A DNA stretch of 9,549 nt from Treponema sp. (GTDB taxonomy: Bacteria; Spirochaetota; Spirochaetia; Treponematales; Breznakiellaceae). Made by a program: the position numbers and the translations under genes. Location: NCBI GenBank assembly GCA_031258505.1, contig JAIRMT010000021.1, positions 1 to 9,549 on the forward strand. The letters are read 5' to 3'. The notes beneath the pieces were generated by a model. The model did no database searches and was not told the DNA's origin. It worked only from the letters and a program-made list of their open reading frames with translations. This document shows, one piece after another, positions 4,744 through 9,549 of this stretch; position 1 is the stretch's first letter; every line of letters begins with the position of its first letter.

Positions 4744-6651
4744 ATGAGTTCAGAATATTCAGCAGAGAACATACAGGTTTTGAAGGGACTTGAGGCGGTG
4801 CGTAAGCGCCCGGGTATGTACATCGGAACTACCGGTATTGATGGATTACACCATTTGGTCTACGAGGTGGTTGATAACTCCATTGACGAGGCTATGCAGG
4901 GACACTGCGACACAATTCGGGTAATACTTGAAAAAAATGATATTGTCCGTGTTGAGGATAATGGTCGAGGTATTCCAGTGGACATACATCCAGAAGAAGG
5001 GGTCAGCGCCCTTGAATTGGTTATGACGCGACTCCATGCCGGCGGCAAATTCGACAAAAAATCATACAAGGTATCGGGCGGTCTGCACGGCGTGGGTGTT
5101 TCAGTAGTGAACGCGCTGTCGATGTGGTGCGAGGCCTTTGTCCACTCTAACGGGCGGGTGCATACCCAGCGCTACCAGGCCGGCGAGGTCATTGAACCAG
5201 TGCGCGAAAGTGGAACTACAGACAAACGCGGCACAGTGATTCGCTTCAAGGCAGACCCTAGCGTGTTTGAGACCACAGTGTATAACTTTGACGTGCTGTC
5301 AAACCGACTACGTGAGCTTGCCTTTCTTAACAAGGGCCTGATAATTTCCATCCGCGATGATCGGGTGGCAACGCCAAAGACCCATGAATTCAAGTTCGAT
5401 GGCGGGGTGAGGAGCTTCGTTGAGTACCTCAACGAAAGCAAGACCGTGCTGCATAAGGAACCAATCGTTATCGAGGGTACGCGGGACGACATCGAGATCG
5501 CTGTCGCTATTCAGTACAACGATGGTTTTAACGAGATCATGTACTCGTTTGTCAATGACATCAACACTCGTGAAGGTGGAACACACCTTGTGGGGTTCAA
5601 GTCAGCCCTTACCCATACCTTGAATGAGTTTTTGAAGAAGTCGAAGACGGTGAAGAAGTTCGACGAGACGCTTTCCAACGACGATGTGCGCGAAGGCTTA
5701 ACTGCTGTGCTGTCGGTAAAAGTGCCAGAGCCGCAGTTTGAAGGGCAGACTAAGTCGAAGCTGGGAAACTCCGAGGTTAAGGGCATCGTGGACTCCTTTG
5801 TTGACGAACAGCTTGAGCTATACCTCGACCTACACCCTGACGTGGTGAACGCGATTCTCGACAAATCAGTGCTGGCGGCGCGGGCGCGTATCGCGGCGCG
5901 GCAGGCAAGAGACGCCACACGGCGCAAGAACGCGATGGATAGCGCTGGCTTGCCCGGCAAACTCGCCGACTGCGCGGAGAAAGACCCGGCGCTCTGTGAG
6001 TTGTTCATTGTCGAGGGAGACAGCGCCGGCGGTTCCGCCAAAATGGGACGCAACCGGCAGTATCAGGCGATTCTGTCGCTTTGGGGCAAGATGATGAATG
6101 TTGAGAAGCAACGCATTGAAAAGATCATCACCAACGAAAAGCTCCAGCCTATCATCGCCAGCATCGGCGCAGGCGCAGGGCTTGAGTTCAACATTGCCAA
6201 AATCCGTTATCACAAGATCATCATCATGGCTGATGCTGACGTTGATGGTTCCCACATCCGTACCCTCCTGCTCACCTTTTTCTACCGTTACATGACCCCG
6301 CTCATTGAGGCAGGGCATGTTTACCTTGCCATGCCGCCGCTTTTCAAGGTTAGCTATGGCAAAACCATCCGCTATGCCTATGACGACGAGGAAAAAGACC
6401 GCATACTCGCTGAATCCGGGCGCGACTTAGAGAAGCTGAGCCTCCAGCGCTACAAGGGCTTAGGCGAGATGAACCCCGACCAGCTCTGGGAAACCACGAT
6501 GGATCCAGCCCGCCGTAACATTATGCAAGTACACATGGATGACGCTATTGAAGCCGAGCGCATCTTCTCGACGCTCATGGGTGAACTGGTTGCCCCGCGC
6601 CGCGAGTTCATTGAAGAGAATGCGCTGTTAGTGTCGAACTTGGATGTGTAA
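4744..6651 (+). CDS. gyrB: DNA gyrase subunit B
   Basis: GyrB is the ATPase half of the A2B2 gyrase that introduces negative supercoils. From ATG 4744 it is 635 residues starting MSSEYSAENIQVLKG, the usual family start. The frame stays open to ATG 4684 (20 extra residues), but those are not family-like and overlap the promoter. Visible parts are the GHKL ATPase with EVVDNSIDEA at 41-50, VEDNGRGIPV at 70-79 and SGGLHGVGVS at 111-120, then the transducer, then the TOPRIM domain with EGDSAGG from E424 and DADVDG at 497-502. The C-terminal QRYKGLGEMNPDQLW and FIEENALLVSNLDV complete it. Residue 447, Lys in E. coli, is Trp here. gyrA follows after 30 bases. Confidence 0.96.
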   Translation: MSSEYSAENIQVLKGLEAVRKRPGMYIGTTGIDGLHHLVYEVVDNSIDEAMQGHCDTIRVILEKNDIVRVEDNGRGIPVDIHPEEGVSALELVMTRLHAGGKFDKKSYKVSGGLHGVGVSVVNALSMWCEAFVHSNGRVHTQRYQAGEVIEPVRESGTTDKRGTVIRFKADPSVFETTVYNFDVLSNRLRELAFLNKGLIISIRDDRVATPKTHEFKFDGGVRSFVEYLNESKTVLHKEPIVIEGTRDDIEIAVAIQYNDGFNEIMYSFVNDINTREGGTHLVGFKSALTHTLNEFLKKSKTVKKFDETLSNDDVREGLTAVLSVKVPEPQFEGQTKSKLGNSEVKGIVDSFVDEQLELYLDLHPDVVNAILDKSVLAARARIAARQARDATRRKNAMDSAGLPGKLADCAEKDPALCELFIVEGDSAGGSAKMGRNRQYQAILSLWGKMMNVEKQRIEKIITNEKLQPIIASIGAGAGLEFNIAKIRYHKIIIMADADVDGSHIRTLLLTFFYRYMTPLIEAGHVYLAMPPLFKVSYGKTIRYAYDDEEKDRILAESGRDLEKLSLQRYKGLGEMNPDQLWETTMDPARRNIMQVHMDDAIEAERIFSTLMGELVAPRREFIEENALLVSNLDV

Positions 6652-6664
6652 TTCTCTATAGACA

Positions 6665-6676
6665 AAGGAAGAAGGA
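6665..6676 (+). promoter_or_regulatory. gyrA ribosome binding site
   Basis: A purine-rich stretch contains AAGGA (6665-6669) and GAAGGA (6671-6676). The latter ends 5 bases before the gyrA ATG. No promoter is evident in the 30-base gap, which suggests one gyrB-gyrA transcript. Confidence 0.75.
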
Positions 6677-6681
6677 AAAAA

Positions 6682-9198
6682 ATGCCTGAAACTATAACAA
6701 CAACGCTCACTACGGGGAAGATCATCCCCATTGCCATTGAGGATGAGGTTAAAACCGCCTACCTCAACTACGCTATGTCAGTCATCGTCGCCCGGGCACT
6801 GCCAGATGCGCGCGATGGACTCAAGCCAGTACATCGCCGCCTGCTGTTTTCTATGGCGGAACTCGGCCTGCATCCCAACGCCGCTACTAAGAAGAGCGCC
6901 CGTATTGTCGGTGATACTATGGGTAAGTACCACCCACACGGAGATGCGTCCCTGTATGACGCGCTCGTGCGTATGGCGCAGGACTTTTCGCTGCGCTATC
7001 CTCTGGTCCATGGACAGGGTAACTTCGGTTCAGTCGATGGGGACCCAGCCGCCGCGTCACGGTATACCGAGGCGCGGCTGTCGCGCATCGGCGACGAAAT
7101 GTTGCGCGACCTTGATAAGGATACTGTGGGCTTTGCGCCAAACTACGACGAGTCGCTCAACGAACCTCTCGTACTGCCGTCTGTGGCGCCCAACCTACTT
7201 ATCAACGGCAGCAGCGGCATTGCCGTTGGCATGGCGACGAATATGCCGCCGCATAACCTCAGCGAGGTCTGCGAGGCAATCTGCGCCTACATCGAAGACC
7301 CAGACATCAGCATTGATGATCTGATGAAGTACGTCGCCGGGCCAGATTTCCCCACTGGCGGTATCATCTTCGGGCGGCGCGGTATCAAAGAGGCGTATAA
7401 AACCGGACGCGGCAAGATACTGATACGGGGCAAATTCCGGCTGGAAACGGCAAAGTCTGGTAAGGATACCATCATCTTTAACGAGATTCCGTATACCGTG
7501 AACAAGTCCGCACTCATCGTCCGCATCGGCGAACTAGTGCGCGATAAGCTCATTGACGGCATTAGCGAATTCCGGGACGAGTCAGACCGCGACGGCCTGC
7601 GGATCGTTATCGAACTGAAGCGCGGGGCAATCGCAAAGGTGGTCTTGAACCAACTTTTCTCACACACTGCCCTACAGTCCTCGTTTAGCGTGATTAACCT
7701 CGCGCTGGTGAACGGGAAGCCGCTCTGCCTTAACCTAAAAGAGCTGATACGCCACTTTGTTGAGCATCGGGTGGCAGTGGTAACAAAGCGGGCGCGGCAC
7801 GACCTCAAGAACGCTGAAATTCGGGCGCATATTCTCGAAGGGCTGATGATAGCCCTGAAGAACATCGACGCCGTTGTCGCCGACACAAAGGCGGCGCGGG
7901 ACATCAATACTGCCAAGACTGGCTTGCGCACGCGCTTCCACTTGTCAGAAGCGCAGGCCGACGCCATCATTGAAATGCGGATCGGACGCCTCACTTCGCT
8001 CGAAAGCGATAAGCTGCGGACAGAACTGGAAGAACTGAAAGTGCGTATCACTTACTTTAAGGACTTACTGGCTGATGAGACAAAGGTTTTCAGCGCTATT
8101 AAGGACGAAACCGCTGGGCTTGCTCAACGCTATGGCGACGCGCGGCGTACTGAAATTGTGGATGGGGAGGTTGAGACTATCAACGTGGAAGATTTGATTA
8201 AAAAAGAAGAGATGATGATCATCATCTCAAACTTGGGGTATGTAAAACGAATACCAGTGGCGTCATATCGCAATCAGGGACGCGGCGGTAAGGGCATGAT
8301 GAGCGCCAAGCTCGCGGACGAGGAGTTCGTGGCGCAAATTTTTATCGCCTCGACTCACGAGTACATCATGTTCATCTCCAGCGTGGGCAAAGCCTACTGG
8401 ATGAAGGTACACGAACTGCCGGAGGGTTCCCGCACATCAAAGGGCGCTCAAATCAAAACCCTCTTGTCAGTATTGCCAGACGAAGAAATCACCGCCATTG
8501 TCTCTTTAAGCAACTTTAGTAACAATCAGTACCTCTTCATGGCAACGGCGCGTGGCGTGGTCAAAAAGTGCTGTACCACAGAGTTCGTCAATAGTAAAAC
8601 TCGCGGCATCATCGCCATCAAACTTGATGACGGAGACCGCCTTGTCAGCGCCCTTCTCACCAGCGGGGCTGATGAGGTAGTGCTGATTTCACGGCAGGGG
8701 CGGGCGCTCCGCACCGGTGAGGACAAGGTTCGCGCCATGGGGCGCGCCGGACACGGCGTCGTCGGCATGAAGCTCAACGACAATGACGCCCTTGTCAGCG
8801 TCCTGCGGGTCGTTAGCGGCGAAACCATGCTATTGCTGTCCGAGTATGGCTATGGCAAGCGCGTTGATTTCAGCGGATTCACAGCTCATAGTCGCGGTAC
8901 TGGTGGTCAACGCATCTACACCATCAGCGACAAGACCGGCTTACTCGTCGGCTGTGTCAATGTCCGCGACAATGAGCAGATTATGTGTATCACGGGACAG
9001 GGCAAGTCGCTGAAACTGAAGGTATCGTCGATACGAGTCATGGGAAACACTGCCCAAGGGGTACGTATCCTCAACATCGACGAGTCAGACAAGGTCATCG
9101 GCGTTGACCGCATCGTCAGGAATGACGATGAGCCGGATAGCGCCGGCGAGCCTGTAGCGGAGCCATCGCTGATCGAGGAAGCTGAAACAATGGCATAG
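6682..9198 (+). CDS. gyrA: DNA gyrase subunit A
   Basis: GyrA is the breakage-reunion and DNA-wrapping half of gyrase. The 838 residues are normal. Visible parts are the winged-helix/tower core with ARALPDARDGLKPVHRR near 37-53, the quinolone-binding segment YHPHGDASLYD at 83-93, catalytic tyrosine Y128 in SRYTEARL, INGSSGIAVGMATNMPPHNL, and then the C-terminal beta-pinwheel opened by the GyrA box QGRGGKG at 532-538. That box is what separates gyrase from topoisomerase IV. Degenerate blade motifs follow (RAMGRAGHGVVGMKL, RVMGNTAQGVRILNI), with an acidic tail. Residue 89 is Ala where E. coli has Ser83; Asp93 (Asp87) is kept. It is in an operon with gyrB. Confidence 0.96.
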   Translation: MPETITTTLTTGKIIPIAIEDEVKTAYLNYAMSVIVARALPDARDGLKPVHRRLLFSMAELGLHPNAATKKSARIVGDTMGKYHPHGDASLYDALVRMAQDFSLRYPLVHGQGNFGSVDGDPAAASRYTEARLSRIGDEMLRDLDKDTVGFAPNYDESLNEPLVLPSVAPNLLINGSSGIAVGMATNMPPHNLSEVCEAICAYIEDPDISIDDLMKYVAGPDFPTGGIIFGRRGIKEAYKTGRGKILIRGKFRLETAKSGKDTIIFNEIPYTVNKSALIVRIGELVRDKLIDGISEFRDESDRDGLRIVIELKRGAIAKVVLNQLFSHTALQSSFSVINLALVNGKPLCLNLKELIRHFVEHRVAVVTKRARHDLKNAEIRAHILEGLMIALKNIDAVVADTKAARDINTAKTGLRTRFHLSEAQADAIIEMRIGRLTSLESDKLRTELEELKVRITYFKDLLADETKVFSAIKDETAGLAQRYGDARRTEIVDGEVETINVEDLIKKEEMMIIISNLGYVKRIPVASYRNQGRGGKGMMSAKLADEEFVAQIFIASTHEYIMFISSVGKAYWMKVHELPEGSRTSKGAQIKTLLSVLPDEEITAIVSLSNFSNNQYLFMATARGVVKKCCTTEFVNSKTRGIIAIKLDDGDRLVSALLTSGADEVVLISRQGRALRTGEDKVRAMGRAGHGVVGMKLNDNDALVSVLRVVSGETMLLLSEYGYGKRVDFSGFTAHSRGTGGQRIYTISDKTGLLVGCVNVRDNEQIMCITGQGKSLKLKVSSIRVMGNTAQGVRILNIDESDKVIGVDRIVRNDDEPDSAGEPVAEPSLIEEAETMA

Positions 9199-9216
9199 CG
9201 GTTTTATCAAAACCGC
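9198..9216 (+). terminator. Hairpin at the gyrA stop codon, possible terminator
   Basis: GCGGTTTT-ATC-AAAACCGC forms a perfect 8-bp stem with a 3-base loop, starting on the last base of the gyrA TAG. No T-tract follows on the plus strand, so it is not a classical intrinsic terminator. It may instead protect the 3' end or act with the second hairpin just downstream. Confidence 0.35.
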
Positions 9217-9220
9217 CGTA

Positions 9221-9254
9221 AAATCTCCGCCTTTAGGCATGGGAGGCTTGTCAA
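9221..9254 (+). mobile_element. Possible IS200/IS605 (tnpB/omega-RNA) right-end remnant
   Basis: The segment folds as CTCC-GCC, loop TTTA, GGC, bulge AT, GGGAG, followed by GCTTGTCAA. From family knowledge, IS1341/IS605-group elements often end downstream of tnpB in a hairpin of the form CCGCCTTTAGGCGGGGAGG followed by a TGTCAA-like end. That end is also the 3' part of the omega RNA. No tnpA or tnpB is present, because intact gyrA lies immediately upstream, so this would be a solo relic. An ordinary gyrA 3' hairpin is the alternative. Confidence 0.35.
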
Positions 9255-9380
9255 TGACAACACCTTTTCTTTCCGTTTTTGTAAAAAGTTAAACGCCCAG
9301 TCTGCTAAGGGGATGTGTGGCACTATTGGGGGTGTCGCATATACGGTAAACTTTGAATTCAAGACGACCAGAATACGACG

Positions 9381-9549
9381 ATGAGGACAAAATCTGCAAA
9401 CGATAAAATAGCAATTCTCAAGCGCCTGTATACCAGTCGCGTATACGCCCGTATCGCGCTCAAGCGCGCTAAGAAAGAAGAAGAAGAAGGGGGAGCGCCG
9501 TTGAGGAAGAAGCGCGCCTCTATTCGCCAATGCCGCGCCGTTTACTCCG
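9381..9549 (+). CDS. Possible start of a small basic protein (partial)
   Basis: An ATG at 9381 opens a frame of 56 residues that is still open at the window edge. An in-frame TGA at 9354 limits the start. The peptide begins MRTKSANDKIAILKRLYTSR and is rich in Lys and Arg, with a run of four Glu. No Shine-Dalgarno precedes it, and I do not recognise a family. An overlapping minus-strand frame (9207-9530) looks less likely. The 180 bases between gyrA and this ATG hold only the hairpins described. Confidence 0.25.
   Translation, partial: MRTKSANDKIAILKRLYTSRVYARIALKRAKKEEEEGGAPLRKKRASIRQCRAVYS

Noticed and set aside
5511..6318. Two minus-strand frames (180 and 150 residues) inside gyrB
   Set aside because: Antisense shadows over conserved GyrB TOPRIM coding sequence, with no supporting signals.
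7287..8051. Minus-strand frame of 254 residues inside gyrA
   Set aside because: Antisense shadow of an unmistakable gyrA. Its Ser/Arg-rich composition reflects reverse-complemented codons.
2383..9260. TTGTCAATGAC occurring three times (2383, 5549, 9249)
   Set aside because: One copy is in conserved gyrB coding sequence, and an 11-mer recurring in about 9.5 kb is not far from chance. No shared context.
9207..9530. Minus-strand frame of 107 residues after gyrA
   Set aside because: It runs through the hairpins and the IS605-like end and contains a low-complexity FFFFFLS stretch. The C-terminal LTSLPCLKAEI looks like the usual spurious translation of such an end.

Overview
The window is a bacterial chromosome replication-origin locus with five recognisable housekeeping genes. 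recF, dnaN and dnaA lie on the minus strand, and gyrB and gyrA diverge from them on the plus strand. The DnaA, GyrB and GyrA sequences, and a divergent dnaA/gyrB arrangement, suggest a spirochaete close to Treponema. This is a judgement from remembered family sequence, not a search. Base composition is near balanced, and no gene looks foreign or broken.

Layout. 1-83: probable 3' tail of an unidentified plus-strand gene. 127-1209: recF. 1206-2312: dnaN, overlapping recF by 4 bases. 2313-2744: a gene-free origin (oriC). It holds an AT-rich unwinding core flanked on both sides by TAG/TAA trinucleotide runs, then about 19 DnaA-box-like sites, 12 of them in one uninterrupted array stepped at exactly 11 bp. 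2745-4190: dnaA, with a repeat-built domain II. 4191-4743: a 553-base divergent intergenic region. Its two ends are an imperfect inverted duplication containing matching promoters for dnaA and gyrB, and its middle is an array of twelve 23-bp units, each with a hyphenated dyad. 4744-6651: gyrB. 6682-9198: gyrA. 9199-9549: hairpins, a short stretch resembling the right end of an IS200/IS605 element, and the start of a possible small basic ORF that runs off the window.

How it fits together. DnaA opens oriC, DnaN is the sliding clamp, RecF acts in gap repair and fork recovery, and gyrase supplies the negative supercoiling that origin opening needs. The dnaA and gyrB promoters share upstream sequence, spacer sequence and spacing. 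Both are predicted to start transcription at or within about two bases of the start codon, so they look co-regulated and leaderless, while dnaN and gyrA have ordinary ribosome binding sites.

The most unusual content is non-coding: the 11-bp-phased DnaA-box array, the two-sided trinucleotide arrangement around the unwinding core, the 23-bp dyad array, and the mirrored promoters around it.
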